Shown here piece by piece: positions 25,978-35,786 of a stretch of DNA of 64,000 nucleotides. The stretch lies in contig CBDAQK010000001.1 in NCBI GenBank assembly GCA_965199005.1, positions 1,364,001 to 1,428,000 of the forward strand, in the 5' to 3' direction. The notes under the pieces are model-generated. The model did not search any database, had not been told where the DNA came from, and was given only the letters and a program-made list of their open reading frames with translations. Source of the DNA: LMUY01 sp965199005. GTDB taxonomy: Bacteria > Pseudomonadota > Alphaproteobacteria > Acetobacterales > Acetobacteraceae. A program made the translations under genes and the position numbers. Within the stretch, counting starts at the first letter, position 1. Each line of letters begins with the position of its first letter.

Positions 25978-27170
25978 TTTGCCGCCGCCTGCGTGAGGGA
26001 CGGCCGGCAACGCCGGGCGCCACGGCGCACCATCTCAACGGCAGTGGCGATATCCTCGTCGGTCACAACCAATGGCGGCACGAGGCGAACCACGTTGTCG
26101 CCTGCCCCGACCGTCAGCAGCCCCTCGGCCGTGAAAGCCGACTGAACCTCGGTGTTCGGCACCCGGCACTTGAGCCCCACGATGAGCCCGGCGCCGCGGA
26201 CGCCGGAAAACACCTCCGGCTCGTCTCGCACGACGCTCTCCAGCTCGCGCCAAAGCTGGCGGCCCTTGCGGTCCACGTCATCCAGGAATCCGGGTGCCAG
26301 GATGACGTCCAGCACCGCATTCGCGGCGGCGCAGGCGAGCGGGTTGCCGCCAAAGGTCGTCCCATGGGTGCCTGCGACCAGGTGTTTGGCAAGAGCTTCC
26401 TTCGCCAACACGGCGCCCATGGGGAAGCCGCCGGCGATCCCTTTGGCGGCGGACATCACGTCCGGCTCGATGCCTGCCCATTCATGCGCGAACAGTTTGC
26501 CGGTGCGGCCCATGCCGCACTGCACCTCGTCCAGTCCTAAGAATAGGCCGTATTCATCGCATGCCGCCCGCAATTCCTGCAGGAACCGGAGCGAGGCCGG
26601 ACGAACGCCACCTTCGCCCTGGACCGGCTCCACCAGGATGCCCGCGGTCTCAGGCCCGATGGCGTCGCGTACCGCGTTCATGTTTTCGAACGGGACGTGG
26701 TCGAAGCCTTCGACGACGGGGCCAAAACCTTGCAGATATTTGGCATTTCCCGTGGCTGCCAGCATCGCCAACGTCCGGCCGTGGAAGGCGCCGTCGAAGC
26801 AGATGATGCGGAACCGTTCCTTCCGCCCGGTATCGGCCATGGCCCGGCGGATCATTTTCACCATGCCCTCGTTCGCCTCGGCGCCCGAGTTGCAGAAGAA
26901 AACGCTGTCCGCGAACGTCGCCTCAACTAGCCGGGCGGCGAGCCGCTCGGCACCGGGCACCCGGTAGAGGTTGGAGACGTGCATCACCTTGCTCGCCTGC
27001 TCGGCAATCGCCGCGACGAGGTGGGGATTGTTGTGGCCGAGCGAGGAGGTCGCAATGCCCGCCCCGAAATCCAGGAATCGTCGGCCATCGCCCGTGTACA
27101 GCCAGGCACCCTCGCCCCGCTCGAAAGCGAGGTCAGCGCGGTTGTAGGTGGGCATCAGGGCGGCAATCAT
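25974..27170 (-). CDS. argD: Acetylornithine aminotransferase
   Basis: PLP aminotransferase of arginine synthesis, 398 residues. Family markers are FGAGIATSSLGHNNPHL, NSGAEANEGM, FDGAFHGRT, EPVQGEGGVRPAS, LDEVQCGMGRTG and the PLP lysine in SAAKGIAGGFP. It heads the argD-argF-92-residue-protein operon. Confidence 0.95.
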   Translation of the reverse strand: MIAALMPTYNRADLAFERGEGAWLYTGDGRRFLDFGAGIATSSLGHNNPHLVAAIAEQASKVMHVSNLYRVPGAERLAARLVEATFADSVFFCNSGAEANEGMVKMIRRAMADTGRKERFRIICFDGAFHGRTLAMLAATGNAKYLQGFGPVVEGFDHVPFENMNAVRDAIGPETAGILVEPVQGEGGVRPASLRFLQELRAACDEYGLFLGLDEVQCGMGRTGKLFAHEWAGIEPDVMSAAKGIAGGFPMGAVLAKEALAKHLVAGTHGTTFGGNPLACAAANAVLDVILAPGFLDDVDRKGRQLWRELESVVRDEPEVFSGVRGAGLIVGLKCRVPNTEVQSAFTAEGLLTVGAGDNVVRLVPPLVVTDEDIATAVEMVRRGARRCRPSLTQAAAK

Positions 27171-27321
27171 GACGAAGGGTACACCTCAGTGATCCCCACG
27201 CGCCGACCCCGACCCTTCGTGGCCAGTCGCAAGGGGAAGCACGAAGAATGATGCCGCCTCACGACGGAAGTCAAACAGCGAGCGGTGATCGGCGAGACGC
27301 CCCGAAGGCTGTGTCCGAGTC

Positions 27322-27945
27322 ATGGCAGAGATGCCACGCGCCCGGCGGGTTCCTGTCGCCATCATGCCGTGGCAGGTTCGCGGCATGCGCCCGCCTGCCA
27401 CCGACCCTGGCCCGCCGCCCGACGCAAGCAGTTTGCGCCAGGCCGCTCTCACCCATCTTAGCCGCTATAGCACGACGCAGGCTGGTCTGCTGGCGGTGCT
27501 GACCAGGCGGATACAGCGCTGGGCGCAACGGGCAAATGCCCCAGCGGATCAGGTGTTGGGGTGTTTGCAGGCTGCGCGCGCGGTTGTTTTGCGCTTGGCG
27601 GAGGCGGGGGCCGTTGACGACGCGGCGTTCGTCGCCGGGCGCGTCCGGTCCCTGCACCGGGCCGGACGGTCCCGCCGCGCCATCACGGCGCATCTGCGGC
27701 TGAAGGGCGTTCCCGCTGATCTGGCCACGTTGCCCGATGACCCGGCTGCCGACCTCGCGGCAGCCCTCCTCTACGTGCATCGCCGCCGGATGGGGCCGTT
27801 CGGTGGGAAAGTGGACCCGGCCGGGCGTCGCCGCGAATTGGCGCGTTTGGCCCGCGCTGGGTTTTCCGCCGGCGTTGCCAGCCGCATCCTCAGCCTTCCG
27901 CCGGAAGAAGCCGAGACGCTGTTGCTGGAGGCGCGCCAGCCATGA
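27322..27945 (+). CDS. recX: RecX-like regulatory protein
   Basis: RecX proteins bind RecA filaments and limit them. The 207-residue product has an N-terminal extension, then repeats of three-helix RecX motifs: LTHLSRYSTTQAGLLAVL, GAVDDAAFVAGRVR and SRRAITAHLRLKGV, and finally ARAGFSAGVASRIL. The start is uncertain; ATGs at 27322, 27364 and 27385 are all possible and none has a strong ribosome site. recA is not in the window. Its TGA overlaps the next ATG. Confidence 0.8.
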   Translation: MAEMPRARRVPVAIMPWQVRGMRPPATDPGPPPDASSLRQAALTHLSRYSTTQAGLLAVLTRRIQRWAQRANAPADQVLGCLQAARAVVLRLAEAGAVDDAAFVAGRVRSLHRAGRSRRAITAHLRLKGVPADLATLPDDPAADLAAALLYVHRRRMGPFGGKVDPAGRRRELARLARAGFSAGVASRILSLPPEEAETLLLEARQP

Positions 27946-28306
27946 AGCAGGGGTTCACTCTGGCCGCAATGGGGCTGGGTGCCGCCGCGTTCTCCCTCTG
28001 CTCGCCGGGCTCACGCCATTCGGGGTCGTGGTCGGGCTGATGGGACAGGGGCAGGGACTCTCCTTCGCGGAAATGGGCTTGATGAGCGGGCTGTGCCACG
28101 CCGGTTCGGCGTCGTTGCGGATCGCCTTGGGCTACATTCCCGGTGCGCTTTTCGTCGGCTACGTGGCGCCCGCTGTGGTGGCTGGCGGGCCGATGCAGTG
28201 GGTTGGCGGGCAGGCCACGGTGGTGCTGATGCTGACCGTGCGAGATCTCAGCGTTGCGGTGCTGGGGGGTACTGCGGCGGCCTGGGCCTGGTGGGTGTGG
28301 GCGTGA
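27942..28306 (+). pseudogene. Decayed azlC-azlD branched-chain amino acid exporter remnant
   Basis: The ATG at 27942 overlaps the recX stop but its frame ends after 32 codons at 28038. A second frame, open before that, carries LAGLTPFGVVVG and LSFAEMGLMSGLCHAGSAS, the N-terminal part of AzlC permeases. It then runs without interruption into RIALGYIPGALFVGYVAPAV and LMLTVRDLSVAVLGG, which resemble the C-terminal half of the small AzlD subunit. There is no start codon before the AzlC part in that frame. A frameshift plus an internal deletion joining azlC to azlD explains this best. A sequencing error alone would not explain the missing middle. Confidence 0.65.
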
Positions 28307-28434
28307 GGTGACAGCGCTGGTCCTGCAATGAAAATCTGTGATTTTGTTCTTGCTAGCAGAAGACGTCATCGCGCGATGCTGTTAGCGTGCCGGCGACACC
28401 CCGTAATGGGGCTTCTTGAGGAGATTGGACTGTC

Positions 28435-28962
28435 ATGACGTTCCGTATTCAGGGGTTGGTCCCCGCATTTGCGCTTCTGGCCATGGGCGTCGCGCATGCG
28501 CAGTCGAATCCCGTGACGCCCGGGCGGGGCCCGTCCGACGTTGGCAACATGGCTTACCCGGCGCCACAGCCGGCCGGCAACATCAATACCACGCCGACCG
28601 CCCCGGCTCGTGACACAGGCAACATGGCGCTTCCTGCAGGGACCGCCGGCGCCCCGACGGTGAGCGTAACGCGTCCACGTCGCCCGGCTGCGCCGAAGCC
28701 AGCAGCGATGGCAGCAACGCCGGCCGCCGCTCCTGCGGTCGCACCGACCCCGGATGGAATGGCTGCTGCGAAGGCGCTCGATACCGCACCGGGTTCCGCT
28801 CCAGTCCCGTATGTCGACTTCTCGCAGCCCACGCCCATGAAGGGCACCCACGCCGTCATGCGCGGCAAGAAGCCGATGGCGGTGCATAAGGCAGCGGCGA
28901 AGAAGGCCGCTCCGGCTGCGACGCCAGCCCCGGCTGCAGCCCCCGCGCCTGCCGCCAAGTAG
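28435..28962 (+). CDS. Secreted Ala/Pro-rich hypothetical protein
   Basis: The 175-residue product has a signal peptide (residues 1-22, cleaved near AHAQ). Three loose repeats begin with GNMAYPAP, GNINTTPT and GNMALPAG. A long Ala/Pro-rich disordered stretch follows, and a Lys-rich end. A GAGGAGA site is 9 bases upstream of the ATG. No enzymatic domain is seen; it is probably an exported structural or cell-envelope protein. Confidence 0.7.
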   Translation: MTFRIQGLVPAFALLAMGVAHAQSNPVTPGRGPSDVGNMAYPAPQPAGNINTTPTAPARDTGNMALPAGTAGAPTVSVTRPRRPAAPKPAAMAATPAAAPAVAPTPDGMAAAKALDTAPGSAPVPYVDFSQPTPMKGTHAVMRGKKPMAVHKAAAKKAAPAATPAPAAAPAPAAK

Positions 28963-29051
28963 ACGACAACAGCCGGACATCAATTCGTTATTCCTCCGCG
29001 TTGATGCTCAATGTAAGCTGCTCCCGATCACGAGGTCGGGAGCGATGAGGG

Positions 29052-29555
29052 ATGGGGTTGCGGGGCTGGGTGGTTTGCCTCGGCGTGCTCTCTCTGCTCT
29101 CCGCTTGCGCCGGGGGAGGCCCTCCGTCCGGCGCGGTGGGAGTCTCGAGCCGTGCCGACGTCGAATGCGCGCCGTACGCCCGCGAAGTGAGCGGCATTCA
29201 GCTCTACGGGGATGCTGCGTCGTGGTGGGACAGCGCCGCTGGGCGATATCAGCGGAGTTCCGAGCCGAGTGCGGGTGCGGTCCTGGTGTTTCGCCGGAGC
29301 GCCCGGCTTCCTGCCGGCCACGTCTCCGTGGTGGCGCGGCTGCAATCTTCCCGTGAAATCATGGTGACCCAGGCGAACTGGGTTCATGGCCATATCGCCC
29401 ATAGTGAGCCGGTGGTGGATGTTTCGGCCGGGAACGACTGGACTGCGGTGCGGGTCTGGTGGGAGCCATCGCGCGCGCTCGGCACGACGACGTATCCAAC
29501 CTTCGGGTTCATCGCCCCGGTTCCCGCTCGTTCCTCCGTCGTGGCAGCGAACTAG
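29052..29555 (+). CDS. CHAP-domain lipoprotein, putative cell-wall amidase
   Basis: A 167-residue exported protein with a lipobox-type signal ending LLSAC. The mature part has VECAPYAREVSGIQLYGDA, where the Cys would be the CHAP nucleophile, then WWDSAAGRYQ, PSAGAVLVF, and the His in PAGHVSVVARL followed by TQANW. This order matches CHAP amidases that cleave peptidoglycan stem peptides. It stands between the Ala/Pro-rich protein and ileS. Confidence 0.8.
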   Translation: MGLRGWVVCLGVLSLLSACAGGGPPSGAVGVSSRADVECAPYAREVSGIQLYGDAASWWDSAAGRYQRSSEPSAGAVLVFRRSARLPAGHVSVVARLQSSREIMVTQANWVHGHIAHSEPVVDVSAGNDWTAVRVWWEPSRALGTTTYPTFGFIAPVPARSSVVAAN

Positions 29556-29652
29556 AAGCACGCCTGCCCTCCGCGGGCTGGGGTGGCGCCGCAGGGGCCT
29601 GGCGCGCTAACTCTGTCACCCCCTCCAAGCGCTTGTTGTCGGATACCCCGTC

Positions 29653-32421
29653 ATGGTCGACTACCGCGACACCGTTTTCCTCCCCACCACGTCGTTCCCC
29701 ATGCGGGGCGACCTGCCGAAGCGTGAGCCCGAGATTTTGGCGCGGTGGGAGCGGATGGGTCTGTGGGACCGCAGCCGGGCCGCCGCCGCCGGCCGGCCCA
29801 CCTTCGTGCTGCATGACGGACCCATCTATTCCAATGGCAATCTGCACATCGGCCACGCGCTGAACCGCATCCTGAAGGATGTGATCATGCGTGCCCACCG
29901 CATGGCCGGGTTCGACGCCGATTTCATCCCGGGCTGGGATACGCATGGCCTGCCGATCGAATGGAAGGTGGAGGAAGAATACCGCCGCACGGGCCGCGAC
30001 AAGGATGCGGTGCCGGTGCTGGACTTCCGGGCCGAGTGCCGCGCCTATTCCCAAAGCTGGCTGGATATTCAGACGGCCGAGTTCAAGCGGCTGGGCGTCA
30101 CCGGTGATTGGACCGGACGCTACGCGACGATGGACTACCCGGCGGAGGCTGCGATCGCGGGGGAAATCGGCAAGTTCCTGCTGAACGGGTCGCTCTACCG
30201 CGGCCTGCGTCCGGTGATGTGGTCCACCGTCGAGAAAACCGCGCTTGCCGAGGCGGAGGTCGAATACCACGACCACACCAGCGACACGGTTTGGGTCAGG
30301 TTCGCGATCTTGGACGGGCCGTTGGCAGGCACCTCGGCCGTCATTTGGACCACCACGCCCTGGACGATGCCGGGCAACCGTGCGCTCGCGGCTGGCCCGG
30401 CGATCGACTACGCGCAGCTTCGCGTCGACAGCGTGGCCGAGGGGTCACTGGCCCGCCCGGGCGAGACCATCTTGGTGGCGTTCGATCTCGTCGGCGCGGT
30501 TTGCACCGCATTGGGGATCACCACCCACCATGTGCTGCAGATCGTGCATGGGATGGATTTGGCTGGCACGGTGTGCGCCCACCCATTGCGTGGCCAGGGC
30601 TACGACCACGACACGCCGATCCTGCTCGGCGATTTCGTCACGACCGAGCAGGGCTCCGGCCTGGTGCATATGGCGCCGGCCCATGGCGAGGACGATTTCA
30701 CCCTCTGCCGCGCGCATGGCATCGCGGTGCCCGAGAGTGTGGGCGAAGATGGCCGCTATACGCCTGGCGTGCCGCTGTTTGCCGGGACCCATGTGTTCAA
30801 AGCTGCCACGCCGGTCGGTGCGGCGATCGAGGCGGCCGGCGGGCTGATCGGCCGCGGCAAGCTGACCCACTCCTACCCGCATTCGTGGCGCTCGAAGGCA
30901 CCGCTGATCTATCGCGCCACGCCACAATGGTTCATCCGCATGGATGGTCCGGAGCAAATCCGCGCGCGCGCCCTCGCTGCCATCGATGCGACACCCTTCG
31001 TGCCCCCACAAGGGCGCAACCGCATCGGGTCGATGGTGGCCGGGCGGCCGGATTGGTGCATCAGCCGCCAACGCGCCTGGGGCGTGCCGATCCCGGTGTT
31101 CGTCGACCGCAGCACCGGAGAGCCGCTGCGTGACCCGGCGGTCGTCGCCCGCGTGATCGACGCCTTCACGGCAGAGGGCGCCGATGCCTGGTATGCCTCG
31201 CCGCCCAGCCGCTTCCTTGGCGAGGGGCGGGACCCGGCGGCGTACGAGCAGGTGATGGACATCGTCGACGTTTGGTTCGAAAGCGGCTCGACCCACGGTT
31301 TCGCGCTCGAGGATCGCGGGCTGCCATGGCCGGCGGATTTGTATCTGGAAGGGTCGGACCAGCATCGCGGCTGGTTCCAATCCTCCCTGCTCGAGGCCAT
31401 CGGTACGCGTGGCGCTGCGCCGTTCAAGGCGGTGCTGACCCACGGTTTCGTGCTCGACGAGGCCGGGCGCAAGATGAGCAAGTCGCTCGGCAACGTGACC
31501 GCGCCGCAGCAAGTGACCGATAAGCTGGGCGCCGACATCCTGCGCCTCTGGGTCATGACCTCCGACACGACGGAGGATTTGCGCATCGGGCCGGAAATCC
31601 TGAAGCAACAGGCCGAGCTGTACCGGCGGCTGCGGAATACGCTGCGCTGGTTGCTCGGCTCACTCGCGGGATGGAGCCCTGCCGAGCAAGTCGGCCTGGC
31701 GGATATGCCGGAGCTGGAGCGATGGGTTTTGCACCGGCTGTCGGAATTGAACACCCGGCTGACGAGGGCGCTGGAAACCCATGATTGGAGCGGGTTCTAC
31801 CCCGAGCTGCACGCGTTCTGCGCCGCCGACCTCTCCGCCTTCTATTTCGACGTCCGCAAGGACGCGTTGTATTGTGACCGGCCGGATGATCTGACGCGGC
31901 GCAGCGCCCGCACCGTGTTGGACCTGCTGCATCGCTGCCTCACAGCCTGGCTGGCGCCGGTGCTGGTGTTCACCGCAGAGGAAGCCTGGGGCGCCCGGTT
32001 CGGCATCGCCGATGATAGCGTGCATCTGCAGCCGATCCCCGACATTCCCGCCCAGTGGAATGACCCAGCGCTGGCCTCCCGCATGGCTGGCCTGCGCGAA
32101 CAGCGCGGCACGGTGACGGCGGCGCTGGAGGCAGCAAGGCGGGATGGCGTGATCGGCGCCTCGCTGCAGGCGGTGGTGACGCTTCCCGGGCCAACCCTGT
32201 CACTGCTGGATGTGGCGGGGTGGACCGAGTTTGCCATTGTCAGCCGTGTCGAGGCTGGGCCGGTTCTGGCGGTCGGCAAGGCGCCGGGCGAGAAATGTGC
32301 CCGGTGCTGGAAGGTCTTGCTGGAGGTCGGAACGCACCCAGCGCACCCGGCTTTGTGCCTGCGCTGTGCCGATGCGGTAGAGAGCGGGCTGGTCGGTCAG
32401 CCGCGGACCGATGCCGCATGA
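29653..32421 (+). CDS. ileS: Isoleucyl-tRNA synthetase
   Basis: Class I synthetase charging tRNA-Ile, 922 residues. HIGH lies at residues 65-68 after PIYSNGNL, and KMSKS at 607-611 in GRKMSKSLGN. The editing domain has TTTPWTMPGNRA. The C-terminal zinc finger is CARCWK with CLRC near the end. The ATGA overlap with lspA follows the common ileS-lspA order. Confidence 0.97.
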   Translation: MVDYRDTVFLPTTSFPMRGDLPKREPEILARWERMGLWDRSRAAAAGRPTFVLHDGPIYSNGNLHIGHALNRILKDVIMRAHRMAGFDADFIPGWDTHGLPIEWKVEEEYRRTGRDKDAVPVLDFRAECRAYSQSWLDIQTAEFKRLGVTGDWTGRYATMDYPAEAAIAGEIGKFLLNGSLYRGLRPVMWSTVEKTALAEAEVEYHDHTSDTVWVRFAILDGPLAGTSAVIWTTTPWTMPGNRALAAGPAIDYAQLRVDSVAEGSLARPGETILVAFDLVGAVCTALGITTHHVLQIVHGMDLAGTVCAHPLRGQGYDHDTPILLGDFVTTEQGSGLVHMAPAHGEDDFTLCRAHGIAVPESVGEDGRYTPGVPLFAGTHVFKAATPVGAAIEAAGGLIGRGKLTHSYPHSWRSKAPLIYRATPQWFIRMDGPEQIRARALAAIDATPFVPPQGRNRIGSMVAGRPDWCISRQRAWGVPIPVFVDRSTGEPLRDPAVVARVIDAFTAEGADAWYASPPSRFLGEGRDPAAYEQVMDIVDVWFESGSTHGFALEDRGLPWPADLYLEGSDQHRGWFQSSLLEAIGTRGAAPFKAVLTHGFVLDEAGRKMSKSLGNVTAPQQVTDKLGADILRLWVMTSDTTEDLRIGPEILKQQAELYRRLRNTLRWLLGSLAGWSPAEQVGLADMPELERWVLHRLSELNTRLTRALETHDWSGFYPELHAFCAADLSAFYFDVRKDALYCDRPDDLTRRSARTVLDLLHRCLTAWLAPVLVFTAEEAWGARFGIADDSVHLQPIPDIPAQWNDPALASRMAGLREQRGTVTAALEAARRDGVIGASLQAVVTLPGPTLSLLDVAGWTEFAIVSRVEAGPVLAVGKAPGEKCARCWKVLLEVGTHPAHPALCLRCADAVESGLVGQPRTDAA

Positions 32422-32939
32422 GCCGCAACCGGTTGGCCCTGCTGGGCGGCTTGGCGCTGCTGCTGGTGTTTGCTGCCGACCAGGCCAGCAAGCTGTGGAT
32501 CCTCAACGGCTTGCAGTTGCCGCAGCTCGGCCGGGTCGACCTCCTGCCGGTGCTGAGTTTGCAGATGGTATGGAACCAGGGCGTGACCTTCGGCATGTTC
32601 AAGGCGGATGGGCCTTGGGGACCGTTGCTGCTGGTGGGCGTGGCGGTCGCCATCGTCATCGCCTTGGCGGTCTGGCTCTGGCGGGCGGAGTCGCGGCTGG
32701 TGGCCATTTCGCTGGGGGCGATCGCCGGGGGAGCATTGGGCAACGTGCTCGACCGGCTGCGTTTCGGATCGGTGGTCGACTTCATCTACTTCCATGTGGG
32801 GGGCTGGAGCTGGTATGTCTTCAACGTCGCGGATTCTGCCATTGTATGCGGGGTTGCGGCGCTGGTGCTGGACGGGCTGCGGCCAAAACCACGCCAGGCC
32901 AACGAGCCGCTTGCAGGGCCGGGGCGAGCGGAGTTATGA
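32418..32939 (+). CDS. lspA: Prolipoprotein signal peptidase
   Basis: Aspartic membrane protease that removes lipoprotein signal peptides. The 173-residue protein has four membrane helices; catalytic Asp residues are in GNVLDRLRFGSVVD and FNVADSAI. The start ATG at 32418 overlaps the ileS TGA; the open frame upstream is inside ileS and not used. Confidence 0.95.
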   Translation: MSRNRLALLGGLALLLVFAADQASKLWILNGLQLPQLGRVDLLPVLSLQMVWNQGVTFGMFKADGPWGPLLLVGVAVAIVIALAVWLWRAESRLVAISLGAIAGGALGNVLDRLRFGSVVDFIYFHVGGWSWYVFNVADSAIVCGVAALVLDGLRPKPRQANEPLAGPGRAEL

Positions 32940-32946
32940 CCCGCCG

Positions 32947-33525
32947 ATGATTGAGCTTTCCCCCTTGACACGGAGCGGCCCTCTGCTCGCCGTGGTTGCC
33001 AGCCTGGCCCTTGCGGGATGTGCCAGCGGTGAGCTGTCACGCACCATCGGTCTGACGCGTGATGCGCCGGACGAATTCACCGTCACGACGCGGGCACCCC
33101 TTTCCATGCCACCGGATTTCTCGCTGCGGCCGCCGCGGCCCGGCGCGTCGCGCCCGCAGGAGCTGAGTGAGCGGCAGCAGGCGGAAGCGACGCTGTCGCC
33201 GACCACGGCGCTCGCTGGTGGACCGATCGGCACGTCACCGGGGCAGCAGGCGTTGGTACAGGCGGCTGGTCCGGCGGCCCCGCGGGACATTCGCAACGAG
33301 GTGGATGCCGATGCACAGCTCGACCAGCCTGGACGCACGCTCACCGATCGTCTGATGTTCTGGAAGCCCACCCCGCCCGCCGGCACCCCGGTCGACCCGG
33401 CCGCGGAGAGCCAGCGCTTGCGGCAGAACGCGGCTCTCGGCGTGGCGCAGAATACCGGCGACACGCCGATCATCCAGCAGCGGCGCCAGGGCAGCATACT
33501 CGACTCCATCAACAACCTCTTCTAG
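32947..33525 (+). CDS. DUF3035 lipoprotein
   Basis: A 192-residue outer-membrane lipoprotein; the signal ends LALAGC at Cys near residue 25, followed by DAPDEFTVTTRAPLSMPPDF, the DUF3035 hallmark, and LRPPRPGASRPQE. The rest is Pro/Gln-rich. It is the usual neighbour of lspA in alphaproteobacteria. A beta-barrel-assembly or envelope role has been suggested for related proteins, but nothing here proves it. Confidence 0.85.
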   Translation: MIELSPLTRSGPLLAVVASLALAGCASGELSRTIGLTRDAPDEFTVTTRAPLSMPPDFSLRPPRPGASRPQELSERQQAEATLSPTTALAGGPIGTSPGQQALVQAAGPAAPRDIRNEVDADAQLDQPGRTLTDRLMFWKPTPPAGTPVDPAAESQRLRQNAALGVAQNTGDTPIIQQRRQGSILDSINNLF

Positions 33526-33534
33526 CCCTTCCGG

Positions 33535-33951
33535 ATGCGGGCGTGGCTGCTCTTCCTTGTGCTGGCCCTTCCCGCAGGAGCGCAGCCGGTTGCCGCCGAC
33601 CCGCCTTGGATTGCAGACATGGTGGGGCGGTTTGCCGGCATCGTGCGCAATGCCGGCAAGATGGAATGCCACTACACGGTGTTCGCGTTGCAGGGTGGTC
33701 ACTTGGTGGGGCATTACCGCATCGAGGATACCGACCCGTTCGAGGGCGAGCTGACCGATTTCGTGCCCGGGCCCGAGGGCAGCGGAACCTTCACCTGGAC
33801 CGATCGCTACGGCGTCGGCAAGGAGTACGTGGTGTTCGCCCCCGACCATGCGAGCTTCACGGGGGCCTGGGGTGATACGGTGATCGATCCGCGAAACCGG
33901 GTGTTCGGGACCCGCGGCGGGACGGCCGGATGTGCCAACGCCGTTTCGTGA
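33535..33951 (+). CDS. Secreted hypothetical protein, 138 residues
   Basis: A signal peptide ends near residue 22. The mature part is beta-rich (HYTVFALQGGHLVGHYRIED, GSGTFTWTDRYGVGKEYVVF) and has Cys near both ends that could form a disulfide. It is 9 bases after the DUF3035 gene and 52 before mutL, and is probably in the same transcript. The family was not recognised. Confidence 0.7.
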   Translation: MRAWLLFLVLALPAGAQPVAADPPWIADMVGRFAGIVRNAGKMECHYTVFALQGGHLVGHYRIEDTDPFEGELTDFVPGPEGSGTFTWTDRYGVGKEYVVFAPDHASFTGAWGDTVIDPRNRVFGTRGGTAGCANAVS

Positions 33952-34003
33952 GCTGAACCCCTGCCGAGCGGGGCTGGTGCGCGGGCCGGGCTGATCCGCT
34001 ATC

Positions 34004-35785
34004 ATGGGGAACATGGAGTCGCTTCCCCACCCAACTGAGCCGCGCGCGATCCTTCGCCGCCTGCCGGATGCCTTGGTCGATCGGATCGCTGCGGGCGAGG
34101 TGATCGAGCGGCCGGCTGCCGTGGCCAAGGAGCTGGTCGAGAACGCCATCGATGCCGGGGCGCGGCGCATCGTGGTGGCTTTGGATGGCGGCGGTATAGA
34201 CCGCATCGAGGTCACCGACGATGGTGCGGGCATGCCAGGCGCAGCGCTAAGCTTGGCGGTGCAACGGCATTGCACGTCCAAATTGGCCGACGATCACCTC
34301 ATCCGCATCTCGACCCTGGGGTTTCGGGGTGAGGCGCTGCCGTCGATCGGCGCGGCGGCGCGGCTGCAGATCACGTCGCGGGAGCCTGGCGCGCCGCACG
34401 CCCACCGCATCCGGGTCGAGGGCGGCGTCACCAGCGCGGTGCAGCCGGCGGCAGGGCCGGTGGGGACCCAGGTGATGGTGTCCGACCTCTTCTTCGCCAC
34501 CCCGGCGCGGCGCAACTTCCTCAAATCGCCCCGGGTCGAGGCGGACCATGCGGAGGCCGCGGTGCGCCGCCTCGCCTTTGCCGCCCCCGGTGTGGCGATG
34601 CGGTTGGTCAGTGACGGCCGGGTTGTCTTCGATCTGCCGGCCCAGGACCGGGCGGCCCGGGCGTCCGCGCTATTGGCCGCTGGCGCGTTGCTGCTCGTCG
34701 ACGGTGTGCGGGACGGGCTGCGGCTGGAGGGTCATGCGGCCGGCCCGGCCGCCAGCCGCGCAACGACGGCTGGGCAATCCCTGGTGGTGAACGGCCGCCC
34801 CGTAACCGACCCGGTGCTGCGAACGGCGGTCCGCGTTGCCTATCGGGACGTGGTTGCCGCCGGGCGGCATGCCGTGTTGGCGTTGTATTTGACCGTGCCG
34901 CCCGAGGAAGTGGACGTGAACGTCCATCCCGCCAAGACCGAGCTGAGGTTTCGCGACCCCGATGCCGTGCGGGGCCTGGTCATCGGGACGTTGCGGCGCA
35001 CCCTGGCTGCCGGTGCGGGAGCAGCCCCCCGGTTTGCATCGTTCCGGCCGTCAATCCCCAGCCGTCCGCCTCCGTTGCGGCTGGTGACGCCAGAGCCCGC
35101 CGCCGCCGGCCCGGTCCAGCCGGGCTTTGCCGAGGCGGCCTTGCCGTTTGCGCCGGCGGCCCGCGTCACGCCCGCGCCGGAAGCGCCGTCGCCGCATCCG
35201 CTTGGGGCGGCGGTGGCCCAGGTGCTGGATACCTACGTCATCGCAGTGGCTGGCGATGGCAGCCTCGTTCTGGTCGACCAGCACGCCGCCCATGAACGGC
35301 TGACCCATGAGGCACTGGCCACGCAATACCGTGCTGGCGGGGTGCGGGCGCAACCGATGCTGCTCCCAGCCGTGGTGGATTTGCCTGCTGCCGCGGTGGC
35401 GCATCTGCTGCGCCACGCGGGGGCGCTGCTCTCACTGGGGTTGGAATTGGAGGCGTTCGGACCCGGTGCCCTCCTTGTGCGCTCGCTGCCGGCGGTGCTC
35501 TCGTCGGGTGGGGCGCCCGACCCAGCACCCTTGCTGCGCGACCTGGCCGATGAGCTGGCAGAATGCGGCGAGGCCACCACGCTCGACGCGCTGTTGGATG
35601 CCGCGATTGCTCGGATGGCCTGTCATGGCAGCGTTCGCGCCGGCCGCCGGCTCAACGCCGCGGAGATGAACGCTCTGCTGCGGCAGATGGAGGCAACGCC
35701 GCGCGCGTCGACCTGCTCGCATGGCCGACCCACCGTGCTGAAGCTGAGCCGTGCCGAGATCGAAACCATGTTCGGCCGGCGCTAG
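34004..35785 (+). CDS. mutL: DNA mismatch repair protein MutL
   Basis: ATPase coordinating mismatch repair, 593 residues. The GHKL motifs are ELVENAIDAG, DDGAGMPG and LGFRGEALPSI in the first 130 residues, and the C-terminal domain includes DQHAAHERLTHE. The start could be ATG 34004 or ATG 34013. The C-terminal metal-binding endonuclease motif DQHAxxER..E is present, so it may be a nicking MutL. mutS is not in the window. Confidence 0.95.
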   Translation: MGNMESLPHPTEPRAILRRLPDALVDRIAAGEVIERPAAVAKELVENAIDAGARRIVVALDGGGIDRIEVTDDGAGMPGAALSLAVQRHCTSKLADDHLIRISTLGFRGEALPSIGAAARLQITSREPGAPHAHRIRVEGGVTSAVQPAAGPVGTQVMVSDLFFATPARRNFLKSPRVEADHAEAAVRRLAFAAPGVAMRLVSDGRVVFDLPAQDRAARASALLAAGALLLVDGVRDGLRLEGHAAGPAASRATTAGQSLVVNGRPVTDPVLRTAVRVAYRDVVAAGRHAVLALYLTVPPEEVDVNVHPAKTELRFRDPDAVRGLVIGTLRRTLAAGAGAAPRFASFRPSIPSRPPPLRLVTPEPAAAGPVQPGFAEAALPFAPAARVTPAPEAPSPHPLGAAVAQVLDTYVIAVAGDGSLVLVDQHAAHERLTHEALATQYRAGGVRAQPMLLPAVVDLPAAAVAHLLRHAGALLSLGLELEAFGPGALLVRSLPAVLSSGGAPDPAPLLRDLADELAECGEATTLDALLDAAIARMACHGSVRAGRRLNAAEMNALLRQMEATPRASTCSHGRPTVLKLSRAEIETMFGRR

Positions 35786-35786
35786 T

